DNA from: Symbiodinium natans
Taxonomy: Eukaryota > Sar > Dinophyceae > Suessiales > Symbiodiniaceae
Assembly (NCBI GenBank): GCA_905221605.1
Contig: CAJNDS010002327.1
Span: 328,997-392,996, forward strand
Length of the DNA: 64,000 nucleotides
Reading direction: 5' to 3'
Shown one piece after another: positions 11,196 through 20,962 of this stretch. The position numbers and the translations under genes are program-made. The stretch's first letter is position 1. Every line of letters begins with the position of its first letter. The notes beneath the pieces are model-generated. The model made no database searches. It worked only from the letters and a program-made list of their open reading frames with translations, and had not been told where the DNA came from.

Positions 11196-11588
11196 GTGGA
11201 ATTGGGTCGGGTCCATTCCCATCACGAACCGGATCGAGAATCGGTTAACTCGAGGATCGCTGCGGCCAAAAGGCTTCCTGCGAATGCCGAGAGGAGCCTT
11301 GGGATGTTCTGTGAATTTTGTGCTTGCCTGGGAGCTGTGTTGCCAAGTTGCGAAACACGACAGCAGACGCTGTCCCATATTGAGGACACCTTCACCAGCT
11401 TTGTCTGCGTCACCCAAGAGCTCGGCTTCGAGCCCGTTCCAGACAAGGCTGATGAAACGTTGAAGCGATTCGCAGTGAAACGCTTGATTCAAATCACACA
11501 AGCCGAGGGCTGGCACTTGGCTTTAATGTATGACGATGGCTGCTGCGAAATCGGCAAATCTTTGGAGCATGTCCATGCTTTGGAATAA
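11196..11588 (+). CDS. 130-codon open frame, unknown protein
   Basis: One of the most protein-like intact frames in the window. It runs from GTG at 11196, with a first ATG near 11306, to TAA at 11586-11588. Segments include IEDTFTSFVCVTQELGFEPV, ETLKRFAVKRLIQITQAEG and WHLALMYDDGCCEIG. Composition is balanced and amphipathic with no repeats. Its length without an intron is unusual for this region, so it could be a long exon or a retrocopy. No family recognised. Confidence 0.4.
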   Translation: MELGRVHSHHEPDRESVNSRIAAAKRLPANAERSLGMFCEFCACLGAVLPSCETRQQTLSHIEDTFTSFVCVTQELGFEPVPDKADETLKRFAVKRLIQITQAEGWHLALMYDDGCCEIGKSLEHVHALE

Positions 11589-11599
11589 GCAAGGCGCCT

Positions 11600-12850
11600 A
11601 CACCTCCCAGAATAACAAGGCCTTGCAGCATTTACCTTGCGACAACAGCCATGACGTTGGGCCGATATCTGAAGCCTGAAGAGTCACCGGAGTAAGATTT
11701 ATCGATGGTCGAGCATCGCGCCAATCCATGCAATCCTTGAGCCCTGAGAAGGCCTCGAGGCAGTCCTACGAGGCCTCCGCCTATCTGGGATTTCGATGGT
11801 CCCAGTTGGTCTGTTCCAAAGAAGTTGGTTGTCGTCATACCATGCATGTGCTTTTGTAGGGTTTATGGGATTGTGATTTTTTGTTCGGCATGCAACATAC
11901 ATACACTTTTCTCAAGCTACTTTCTGTATGAGGCCTGTACGGGTATGTGATGTGTGAGATGAGATATTGCTTCGAGCAGAGCATGCACACTGATGGCTCA
12001 AGTTTCCAGAAAACAATCCGGCTCGAGGAAAAAAGGCCTCCGGTTGGTTGTTCGTAAAGCTATAAACGCACCCGCAGAACTCTGCACAAAGGTTTCGATT
12101 CGAAGGGTGGCTTGAGCCCCAAGGGGACTTGCGCTCCGGTGTGCATCGGGCAGGTCGAGTCCTGGCTCCTCCTCCTCACCTCGACCAAAAGGGTGCGCGG
12201 GCGATCGCGCAAGGGCACAGAATGGTATGGATGTGTCAGATGAACATTGGTGAACACACGAGCACAGGCACCACCATGTTGCTGGGTCTTCTTGAGAGTT
12301 AGTGGCTGGTAAGAGCTGGCGAAGACTTATTGAAAACTGAAGCAGTACCGCTGGCTAATTTTCCAATTTTCCTTACATAAGGCTACGATCAGACCCTCCC
12401 CCATTTCGGACTTGCACGAGGTTTGGCAATGGCAGCATGTCAGGGTATCAGCAGCGGAGCTTGATTGAAACCACTTCAAGCCCTTGTAGCGAGGCGACAT
12501 GACCTGGCAACGTCGAGCTAAGGAGTGGTAAAGAGTTACAGTTTAGAAACGACGTGGAACTGCCGTGAGTCTCTGAACAGCCTGGAGTTTTAGCGTTCTA
12601 GGAACGCGGGTTCTGTTTTGCCGACAAGCCCCCTGCTTTTTAGTCACATCTTACCACTCGCTATCTTCCGCCTGTTTGCATTCGTTTGCCTTTGTTTGCC
12701 AGTCCCTTGCAACGGCGCCCCCCTGGGCTACTGAGCGATGTCTCGCCTGCAACCGAGTGCAGAATGACCTCATGTCCTCAATGTGCCTGAGTGTGCCTGA
12801 GTGAAGTTTTTTTGAGTTGCCGACTGATGTGCAGCTATGTACGTGCTCGG
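11600..12850. other. No supported gene
   Basis: Short frames only; nothing with clear exon borders. Confidence 0.4.
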
Positions 12851-12897
12851 GCTTCTAAGGTCGGAGGATGGTGTCATGGTTGACTCTCCTCGACAAG

Positions 12898-12960
12898 AGA
12901 TGCTTCTCCTGCAGCAAGAGGCCGTGCAAAGCTGGGAGCAGAATAGCAGAGCCGCAGTTC
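12898..12960 (+). CDS. Coiled-coil-like exon
   Basis: Frame QEMLLLQQEAVQSWEQNSR, preceded by CGACAAG and followed by a GT (GTTCAA) near 12960. A heptad-like spacing of Leu and Gln/Glu is visible. Borders approximate. Confidence 0.35.
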
Positions 12961-13009
12961 AACCGTTCAACCTGCTTGAATGCATGCTGGCACACTAGAA
13001 ATTGTGGGA

Positions 13010-13058
13010 AGCTCTGCAGGCCATGTGTGGGCTTACAGCTCAATTGCAGCTCAAGGCT
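13010..13058 (+). CDS. Coiled-coil-like exon
   Basis: Frame EALQAMCGLTAQLQLK ending at a GC donor (GCTAGC). Same style as the neighbouring helical exon. Borders approximate. Confidence 0.35.
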
Positions 13059-13316
13059 AGCATGGCTAGAAGCATCTAAGAGCTGAAGATGTGATACTGC
13101 CTGCATTTTTGTATGCCAGGACATTCTGTAAGAGCTTAGGGAACGGGGCGTTCGTTTATCCCCAAGCTGAAAAAGACCAATGGCGGCAACAAGGAGGGCA
13201 CTTTGGCTTCAATGGTCTGTGAAAAGTCACGACAAAGACTCCGGGGCTCCTTAGACTCCTTTGCAAAGGCTGAGGGAAGCCTGAGAGAAGCATGGAAAGC
13301 GAGAGTCAAGGGATCA

Positions 13317-13352
13317 CTGTGAAAGTGCTGTGAAAGTGCTGTGAAAGTACTG
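13317..13352. repeat. 11-bp repeat GCTGTGAAAGT
   Basis: Three near-identical copies, the last GTACTGTG variant. Confidence 0.8.
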
Positions 13353-13631
13353 TGATTGAGATTGCGGTATACTGCTATATTGGGTACTTCAGTGCCCTAC
13401 AACACTGCCTTGAGGTCGAGGACCGCCTCGGGCTCCCGCAGCTGCCACTGAGGGCCTACCCTATCCTCGTACCGAACAACTCGCACTACTCGCACTTGAC
13501 ATCGTTTCTGGCCCAGGAGACGTGCTCTCAAACACTGCAGGTCGTGCAGGCATCTGCAAACACTTGCACGAGTCTGGCCAGCTGCCGCTCGCTCTAAGCA
13601 CTCTAGGACCATAGGACTCGTAGATAGAAGG

Positions 13632-13865
13632 TTGCTGGCAGAGCCATGCAGAGCCCTTGATGGAACAGCTCTGTCGAAAGACCATGTGTACACAGCGCTG
13701 CTTGCAAGCATTGCTCAATGTTGTTTACTGATGTTTGCTGGAGTGTTTTTGCTCCTTTCGGCCTTACACGTCCACCTCGACAAATGCACGGACCCTCGGC
13801 CGAAGGACCAACACTCAGAAGAGGCACACGAAGAGCAGAAGAACCACGTGGAATGTGAAACATGA
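13632..13865 (+). CDS. Candidate single-membrane-segment protein fragment
   Basis: A 77-codon frame contains a hydrophobic stretch (ALLASIAQCCLLMFAGVFLL) of membrane-spanning length, followed by a charged tail with EEAHEEQKNHVE ending at TGA. That layout suits a C-terminal membrane anchor, but the frame is short and may be chance. Confidence 0.3.
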   Translation: MLAEPCRALDGTALSKDHVYTALLASIAQCCLLMFAGVFLLLSALHVHLDKCTDPRPKDQHSEEAHEEQKNHVECET

Positions 13866-14263
13866 AGCGCCATGAAGTTCCGACTTTAAGCTGACACCAA
13901 AAGATGCCCGCCATGAAGGTGGAGACCTCGATGATTGTAGGCCTGAAAATCCCCAGAGCACAAGCCCTGTAAGAGGTGCCAAAGTTGAATATGAAGCCCC
14001 CTATCCTGAATCCCTTTGACCCAGTTCTGCAGGTTCACAAACTCGTCTAACACGTCCTGACACAGACATTGAGATAATGTCTACAGAAGCCTCAAGCTTC
14101 AGCCTCAACCGTCGCCTGACAGAGAGAGGAGAGTAGCAAGTGGGCAGCAAGAGGCCGTCACGCAGTGCACAAGTTCGGATCAGAATCCAAGGGCCTCCGG
14201 AGCTTGGGATGTCCAAAGGGCCGCTAACTCATGATTAATTCATGTCATCTCGATCAACTCCAG

Positions 14264-14368
14264 CTGGATCCATTGGAGCAAAGTCTGGAAACAGCCAGCG
14301 ACAGTCACGCTCAGTCCAGCTCTGCTAGAAAGAGCTGCGCTCAACAATTCCAAGCTGAGCAAAGGAAC
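14264..14368 (+). CDS. Coiled-coil exon
   Basis: Acceptor CTCCAG ends at 14263. A 35-codon phase-0 exon reads LDPLEQSLETASDSHAQSS and later QQFQAEQRN, ending at a GT donor (GTTCAA). Same style and phase as the series starting at 20.1 kb. Confidence 0.45.
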
Positions 14369-14441
14369 GTTCAAGCAACGTCCTCGTCGGTTCTTTTTTG
14401 CAAGCCTCATCTCATAGGCTTCCAAAGGCTTACCAATACAT

Positions 14442-14476
14442 CAGAGAGTACATCAGCGTACATCAGAGTACATCCT
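14442..14476. repeat. Short AGTACATCAG repeat
   Basis: Three degenerate copies of a 10-12 bp unit built on AGTACATC. Confidence 0.6.
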
Positions 14477-15049
14477 GCATCATGTTGCCCTATTCTGTGA
14501 TTTTGCCAACCGTCTGCAGGAGCAATCTGATGAGGCTCGGCAGCGGAGTCGTGTATTGGGAGCTTTGAGCCTTGAGGCCCGGCACCCGGCTTTTCGACTT
14601 CAAACGGAGAATTCTTGAGTGTTTCTGAGTATTTTCCAATATTTCTTACTCGCTGAAGCTGAGGGTGCCCTCTGAAATGCCCTCTGAAATGCCTTTGCAG
14701 GCGCCGCGCCGCTCGTTCTTGCCAGAAGCGGAGGCTGCATGGGAACGGTTTACAACGGTTTAGAGTGACAGTTGTTAGCTCCGCCTCAATACCTGGCGAC
14801 CCAGTCTTTGTTTTTTTCATGTGTGTTTTGCTTGGCGGGGGCGGCCTTGTTCAGTTTGCATTCAGGGTTTTGGGGAGGGGCGGAGGGGTCAGGGGAGAGG
14901 GAGGGGGTGCACAGACAGACAGCCGAAAGGAAGGCAAGGCAGACAGAAATGAAGAACCATGCAGGAGGAAGAGCAGGCGGGCAAGGTAGAACAAACAATT
15001 GAGTAAAATAAACATTAAATATAGAGGACAAAAGCAGAAGTGCAGCTGC

Positions 15050-15200
15050 GCCCCTCACCCTGAACCCCAAACTCCTAAAGTCTAGTCACCTTAACCCTGA
15101 AGCCCTGAACCCGTTAAACGAGCATTTTGTTTGCAAATGCTGCCCGGGGGGAAACAAAAAGTCGGCCCCCCCCCCCCCCCACAAACCCGCATGCTTTAGC
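15050..15200. repeat. CCCTGAA-like strings and C-run
   Basis: Loose CCCTGAACCC/CCTTAACCCTGAAG strings at 15050-15115, possibly decayed telomere-like sequence, followed by a C-run at 15167-15180. Confidence 0.45.
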
Positions 15201-15721
15201 CTTGCAAAGCATGCTATGCACAATGTACTCAAACATCTGCAAAATGGCGCACAACGGGCTCAAGTTTTGCGGGGGATGGAGTGTAGCGTTGCTCAGAGCG
15301 TTGTTCAGTGTTACAGGACTGACCAGTTGTCACGTGGCTGTATCGGCAAAAGTTCTCGCATTTTTGGAGGTGGACCAAGGACAGATTCCCCGAAACATCC
15401 CAAAACTGAGTATGCACGCCACACTGTGGGTGAGTGGGTGGGCGAGTGAGTGAGTGGGTGGGGTGTTCGGTGATGTCCAGGAAAGCATCGTGCATCCCAC
15501 TGGATGGTATTGTGTCTAGCAGTGCACATAGACTCTATAATATATATAGAGAAGCTACGTGTGATCAACACATATTACGGTGGCTGTTTTTAACATGTGG
15601 AGGGCAGGCCCGGGCCACGAGCCACGGAGGTAGTATAAAACATTTATTGAAAAAATCCGTGTGTTTAAATGTGCAATTTAAGTGTCCTTTTTTTGCCCTG
15701 ACACGTTTGTTTTTCAGGGCT

Positions 15722-15850
15722 GTGGGAAGCCAGAAAAACCCTAGGACAATGCCTATAGGGTTGGGGCTCTCGGGACAATGTCCTAGGGTTTGGGAAGCCA
15801 GAAAAACCGGACAATGTCCTAGGGTTTGGGCTCTCGGGGGCCTTTGGGGT
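15722..15850. repeat. Tandem and inverted repeats around CCTAGG
   Basis: Two copies of GGGAAGCCAGAAAAACC and three of a GGACAATG(T)CCTA-type core. The AACCCTAGGACA and TGTCCTAGGGTT arms face each other, so each core could form a hairpin. Confidence 0.75.
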
Positions 15851-16164
15851 TTCTGGGCCTTTACAGTCTTTTCAGAGCTAGACAAGCCCAACCAAGGATC
15901 TGGGCCAGTGGAGCTCTTGTGCCACCATCATTCATCGTCCAACCGAAGTGGTTTTGTTTTTTGTTTTGGTGACAATGTCGGTTCTTAAACGTCGCAGCGG
16001 CACGGTCTCGCCGACCAACGGGCTCGATGAAATCGGCCTACCGAAAACGGGAAGCACATGTAGCAAGGGAAGAAGGTCATGTGATGTGGGTGTTGTTCTA
16101 AACCCCCGCCTCTTGACGGTAGATTGGGCCGGCCATACATGTGTTGCTCGCGATTGTCGCCCAA

Positions 16165-16375
16165 AACCAGCATGGCGCAAGGGGGCGCAAGACGAGCGCA
16201 AGGGCTCAGAAGGGCGATAGTTGATATTTTAGAGTTTACTCTGTCAGCTGGACGCGCGCCCAAAGGCGGCGCAAGGAACTTTGACATGTTTGCTGGCATG
16301 GCCAACCACTAGCACGGCGCAAGGCGGCTCAAGGGTGAGGCGCAAGGGAAGCATACGCCTAAGGCGTGGCACAAG
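16165..16375. repeat. Degenerate GGCGCAAGG repeats
   Basis: At least seven scattered copies of GGCGCAAGG or close variants, irregularly spaced. Confidence 0.55.
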
Positions 16376-16500
16376 AATTTAAAACATCATCCACATGCTT
16401 TTCATAGTTGGGACTGCGGGAAAAGTGGTGAGTTTGTGTTCATTCGTGTTCCGATGCATAAGGTGTTTGACCGGACGATGCGCATTCGCAGCTTTGCTGT

Positions 16501-16782
16501 TTAGGCATTCTGATCGCAGTTACTTGCCCCAGAATCATCCAGGGGATGCACTATGTGCAGCTCCTTGAATTTGGCAATTTCTTCGACGACGAAGATGATG
16601 ACGACGATGACCAGGAGCTGAAGCACTTGCCAACGGCGTCTTAGCGTTCTTCGATCCGGAGTTGAAGGTCTTTTTTGTTGCGCGAGGGCCTCTTCAACGA
16701 AACTGCCGAAAGACATCATGAGCCCTTCTTGGCTGTCAGACGACGTGCAAGTGACTTTTTGTCGATAACATTGACAACGCAT
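16501..16782. other. Opposed protein-like frames (tail-anchor-like versus acidic)
   Basis: Minus strand: a 93-codon frame with EEALAQQKRPSTPDRRTLRR followed by a hydrophobic VLQLLVIVVIIFVV segment, a plausible membrane anchor. Plus strand, 16521-16650: HYVQLLEFGNFFDDEDDDDD then QELKHLPTAS and a stop, preceded by a GATCGCAG acceptor. A (GAC/GAT)n triplet stretch gives poly-Asp in one reading and Ile/Val in the other. The plus reading fits the strand of neighbouring exons. I cannot decide between them. Confidence 0.35.
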
Positions 16783-16858
16783 GCGGCTTTTCGATCAACT
16801 GTCGTCGTGAATCCATGCCAGGCCGTCAACGATGATTCTTTTCTAGTCAGTCTGGCGC

Positions 16859-17035
16859 ATGCATCCTGTCAGCCTGCCAGTTGAGGAGCCCAGCTTCGCG
16901 AGCTACTCGACGGAAGACGAGCCTCTCTTGGACGACTGGGAAGGCATGACACTCCGTGCGCTCCGTGACTTTGGGTTTAACTTCTGGCACAGACAGCGCA
17001 TTTTTTATGCTGCACAAATATCCCACAGTGCTTGA
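16859..17035 (+). CDS. Exon of unknown gene, acidic/aromatic
   Basis: Frame from ATG 16859 to TGA 17033-17035, 58 codons. It reads EEPSFASYSTEDEPLLDDW then LRALRDFGFNFWHRQRIFYA. Composition is convincingly protein-like. The real exon may begin at an acceptor inside it. First of a cluster of + exons running to about 19.7 kb. Confidence 0.45.
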   Translation: MHPVSLPVEEPSFASYSTEDEPLLDDWEGMTLRALRDFGFNFWHRQRIFYAAQISHSA

Positions 17036-17091
17036 TCTGTGAACGAACATCACGCGGCACTTCCCACGAGAATATTCCCTGACTTGCACAG

Positions 17092-17200
17092 GCGATGCTT
17101 CATCCAATGCTTCCGGCATTTCTTGGGAGGATGAGTACAAGGCTGCATGCCAGAGTCTGGAGAATGACGACGGCTTGGCAGAAAGCCAGGCACTCGTTCG
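17092..17200 (+). CDS. Exon of unknown gene
   Basis: Acceptor TGCACAG ends at 17091. The exon reads DASSNASGISWEDEYKAA then QSLENDDGLAESQALV and ends at a GT donor (GTTTTG) at 17201. No family recognised. Confidence 0.5.
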
Positions 17201-17510
17201 GTTTTGGCATCTGCAGTGACGAAGTGTCTGGAAAAAGTGCGGCCTCACTTCAGTCATCGCTGACATGGTGGTTGGAAGCTTGACGGTTTGAGTGGAGACA
17301 GCACACGGGTCTGCAAGTGAGTCAGGTCAGCCGGCCTTGTCGACAGCAAGCGCCTTCGCGCCAGAGCCAGTGGACCGTGAACCAAGTGTAGCACACATGA
17401 GCTGCGATTGCAAAGAGGCCTTTGCACCTTAATATGCATCTGCGCGATGACTTCTACTGAGAGATCTGTTCAGATCTTTATTTAGTTTACTTGTCTCTAA
17501 ATGCCAGCAG

Positions 17511-17662
17511 AGATTGGCAGCCACTACATCGGGCAGCTGCCGACGTTGTATCCCAGATCTGCATAGTGTCGTCCAATCGGGCGTGATCCCTAGGCAGATG
17601 TGGGCCGAAGTTGATCCTCTAGTTCGCTGCTCGTCAGGCTTGCATGGCCACAGCACGGTTTG
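17511..17662 (+). CDS. Exon of unknown gene, Cys-containing
   Basis: Acceptor CCAGCAG ends at 17510. The frame reads RLAATTSGSCRRCIPDLHS then GVIPRQMWAEVDPLVRC, open to TGA at 17660-17662. The exon probably ends at an internal donor. Confidence 0.4.
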
Positions 17663-17686
17663 ATTCTGTCAACCTGTCTTAATTTT

Positions 17687-17716
17687 CTTATATATATATA
17701 TATATGTATATATCTT
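17687..17716. repeat. (TA)n tract
   Basis: Short TA dinucleotide run with one G interruption. Confidence 0.8.
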
Positions 17717-17883
17717 TCGTGGCCCGCGGCAGCATGTAGGGGGACAAGCCATCATCCATGGTTATGATGAAGAGAGGTCAGTCGCGACCTACTCGCGGTC
17801 ATGGCGTCTTTAAACCAGTGGCCAGAAGCCCCTCTTGTTCGGAATATTTCGCAATTATCATGCAACATCTGCACCTATTCCAG

Positions 17884-17959
17884 TATGCGGCAGGACAAAG
17901 GCCTCTTCCATCGTGTAATGGGTGAATCGGTGAACTGTCTCGCCGGAGGCAAGCACTAA
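17884..17959 (+). CDS. Exon of unknown gene
   Basis: Acceptor ATTCCAG ends at 17883. The frame reads MRQDKGLFHRVMGESVNCLA, open to TAA 17957-17959. Very short, so moderate confidence. Confidence 0.4.
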
Positions 17960-17970
17960 CTACAGATTAG

Positions 17971-18044
17971 TGCATGTACCTCACAAGTTGATTTTCCACC
18001 TCGTGCACGAGTTGCAGTCATCCAGTCGCATTGAGACTTTCCAG
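17971..18044 (+). CDS. Exon of unknown gene
   Basis: Acceptor AGATTAG ends at 17970. The exon reads HVPHKLIFHLVHELQ then SSRIETFQ and ends at a GT donor (GTTCGG). The frame stays open past the donor (VRRTKTYEDPLMFEVEGW), so a longer exon is possible. Confidence 0.4.
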
Positions 18045-18129
18045 GTTCGGCGAACGAAGACATATGAAGACCCTCTTATGTTTGAAGTTGAAGGTTGGGC
18101 CCCGGAGCTTAATGTTTCCTCCGTTGTCT

Positions 18130-18190
18130 CCCCACTTGCGTTGTCGTTGTTGTCGTTGTCGTCGTCTTTCTTGTTGTCGTCTTCCGCTGC
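18130..18190. repeat. TTGTCG/TCG triplet-type repeat
   Basis: Degenerate TTGTCG hexamer run. Confidence 0.7.
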
Positions 18191-18306
18191 TTTCTGTCTC
18201 CTTCAATGTCGTTCCCTCTGTCTGGTTGTTGATCGGCTGCTGTTCTCTTTGAAGCTACTTGCATCTTCTGTTCTGGAAGTCTGATCAATTGTTCGATTCC
18301 TTTTGG

Positions 18307-18409
18307 GATGGCATGCGCAGCTCACCGATGCATTTGGAAAGGGGATTTTTCGGAGAGGCTTGTCAGGCTTGTAGATGTGTCGCTGCGTGAGGCAAAAGTC
18401 TCAGCGGAA
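18307..18409 (+). CDS. Exon of unknown gene
   Basis: Frame reads HRCIWKGDFSERLVRLVDV then SLREAKVSAE before TAG. A GTGAGG donor lies inside the tail, after SLR. An opposed minus frame of 75 codons covers the same bases and is judged less likely. Confidence 0.4.
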
Positions 18410-18614
18410 TAGACCTTCGTTTCCAAGCCACCACTTTCGGGGCAGTTTCTGTTTCGATACAACTCTGCATCGTTCTCGCTTGCATGCTGCGGTGCTCCTT
18501 TAGGACAACGTCTGCGCTTACAGCTTATGCAGAGTCGAGGAGCCAACAAATTCAGAAAAAAGGAACCCTAAATTTCGAACCCTTAGCTCAAGACACTTAA
18601 ACTCACAACGCAAG

Positions 18615-18680
18615 GTCTGGAGGTGTCGACGCAGGGTTCGTCCTCAATGGGGGTCATGTGCAGGGGTGTGCACATCATTG
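18615..18680 (+). CDS. Exon of unknown gene, Gly-rich
   Basis: The preferred frame reads SGGVDAGFVLNGGHVQGC and ends exactly at a consensus GTAAGT donor at 18681. Two other frames are also open over this short span. Confidence 0.35.
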
Positions 18681-18875
18681 GTAAGTACTGTAAGTACCTT
18701 TCAACTTTCAAGAGTCTTTCCACGCTGATGTAGACCTGACTGCGATTCGGTGTTGGGATAAGTTTTGCTGCTGCACTGTTTTGGCGCCGGTGATGAACTA
18801 ATGCGGTACTCACTAAAAAAATATTTGCTGGCACTGGCATATATTTATAAATGTATGCGATGACTCACGGCCACA

Positions 18876-19067
18876 GTGCATTTATGGGGTGAGAAAGGCA
18901 CATCCGATTTAATCAGCCCGGCTGCAGAGTTGTCCCTGCACTGGAAGTGGTGGCCTTACCCCAAGTCTACCCTGGATGGAGTGCAGTCACGAATGTTCAA
19001 AACAGACAGATTGCTGAATGTTACTGTCTTTCGTCTACTCAAGCCTGTTGTTTTCTGTCAGTGTTGA
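18876..19067 (+). CDS. Candidate exon of unknown gene
   Basis: Frame HLWGEKGTSDLISPAAELSL then HWKWWPYPKSTLDGVQ. Trp-rich and protein-like on the left, less so on the right. Exon limits not fixed. Confidence 0.35.
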   Translation: MHLWGEKGTSDLISPAAELSLHWKWWPYPKSTLDGVQSRMFKTDRLLNVTVFRLLKPVVFCQC

Positions 19068-19512
19068 CCTCAGCACTCGTTCAACCTGTGCAATCTCGTG
19101 GAAATTTGTGTTTACAGATATAGCCGCAAGTATGGATGCTTGGCATGACGCCGTTGAGGAAGAATCGACTTTAGGGCCGGTTGGTTTCCACAGATGAATG
19201 CCGGGATCAGAATCCAAGCTTGCGGCAAAAGCAGGGTCCGCCGAGCTTTTTCGAGAGTCTTCGGTTCGGAGGATTCTGAAAAGCTCGGCATAGCTTCGCC
19301 TGGTGTGAGCGTGTGTGATGTGAGTGTTTGAGCACGTGCCGAGCCGCACAGATCAAGCTGCTACAGTATCGCTGAAAGTGTCGTCCAGTTTCCCGCTTCA
19401 GTTCCTTGTGGTACTTCCAAAGGTGATCTCAGGTTTGACCGGTGTTTGTCAAGAAGCCATACCTGTTCCGGAGTTAGGAAGGTTTGTGCTGTGCTGCTTC
19501 TACCATGCGAAG

Positions 19513-19652
19513 CTGGGGAGCTGAACGCAGTGATGCGATTTGTCTACAAGCTCATGTTTGGCCTTGCCACGGATGCTTTGACGCGAGCAGGTGGTCTGCT
19601 AAGTGACCTCCTGTCGGGAATCGAGAAATCTGTGCAGGGAAACTATGCCGGG
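19513..19652 (+). CDS. Exon of unknown gene, helical
   Basis: Acceptor GCGAAG ends at 19512. The exon reads GELNAVMRFVYKLMFGLATD then LLSDLLSGIEKSVQGNYAG, with a GT donor (GTTCCG) at 19653. Strong helical composition. Confidence 0.45.
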
Positions 19653-19906
19653 GTTCCGCATCGAGTGTGAAGGAGTCGTGCAGCAGACAAAGCAGACCAT
19701 GTACACATACTATGCATGACGAATACTGGTAGCATAATTTGCGTCAGCTGGCGTTGTGATGTTTCATGTGTGTTTGCACACCTCTCATCACTCAACATAC
19801 TCGTTCACTGCTGCAGCGCTACAGTAGTTGCTCCAGATGCTCCAGTGATGTTTCCAAAGTACGATGGATCTCTTCGTGATGCCTCCCTCACACACTGCAC
19901 TTTTTT

Positions 19907-19931
19907 TGGTGTGTGTGTGTGTGTGTGTGTC
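19907..19931. repeat. (GT)n tract
   Basis: About twelve GT units. Confidence 0.9.
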
Positions 19932-20127
19932 ATCTTGCTTGCAACACCCTAAATCCCAAGCCTGGACGGCAAGCTGACGCGCTTCCTTGGTCCATAGAGC
20001 TGAGTACCTACAACATACATGTCATCTCAATCCTGTCAGATCGTCATGCTTTTGCCCCAGCACCCTCAGTCTAGTGAGCATTGAAGTGAGTGCTGTGACA
20101 CATGCTAACTAGCCTATCTGCCCTCAG

Positions 20128-20166
20128 GCAGTGGCGAAATTAAAGCGGCAACTAGCCGAAGAGCAG
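20128..20166 (+). CDS. Coiled-coil exon, AVAKLKRQLAEEQ
   Basis: Acceptor CCCTCAG, donor GTGCGC, 13 codons, phase 0/0. Part of the coiled-coil series. Confidence 0.55.
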
Positions 20167-20924
20167 GTGCGCGAGAATATGGCATGTGATGCTTCGTTTT
20201 TTACTTTCATTTTCTCATTTTCAATGCCACGCACTAATAAGCAGTCTGTGATTGCTGGTTGGCATTGCAAGAGCCAGGCCATGGTTGCTGCTAGTTATGT
20301 ATCGCCACGTGAAGACCCAGAACTGTCACGATTGGCAAAATGTTCATGCGCAAGGCAAAAGCCCAGAAGAGAGAAGAGCAGACTGAGCAGGCGCTTCTGC
20401 AATCTTGCAGTCTTTTGCAGCGTCTCTGGGAATCATAATGTCGCCTCATCTTTCTGGATGATTCTAGATGTGAAAGGCCAGCGCTGCTGCACTGACTTCT
20501 AGGGGTTTCTGCAGATCTAGCTTCGCCATGGCCAGCACGGTGGTGTTTGTTAATAAGTGGTGGGGGCCAGCCCCGCCCCCCCCCCCTCCCGCCCGGATTA
20601 AAAAGTACCAACCCACCCCCCCACCCCGCGACACACAGCCTTTTCGAGCCACACCCCCCAGCCGAGCCGAGCCGGTGGGTCTAGGGCAGGCTGGGGGGTG
20701 GGGGCTGGGTGGCGGGGTTGTGGGGGGTGTAGGTGTGGGTTGGAAAAACGGGGTGGACGGCAGGCAGCGTGGGGGGTCCAGGTGTGGGGGCGGGTCTAGG
20801 GGTGGTGGGGGGGTTAGGGGGGGTCGGTATTTCGGGAGCTTTTGTAGATTCAGGGTTGAATTGGTGAGGTAGGTGGTGGTAGGGATGTGGTGGTGGTGGT
20901 AGGGCTGACATTCTTCTAATGAAA

Positions 20925-20962
<38 letters not shown>

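Noticed and set aside
15127-15571. SLTRPPTH/PLTHSPTH minus frames
   Set aside because: Caused by a short GAGTGAGTGGGT repeat at about 15425-15462.
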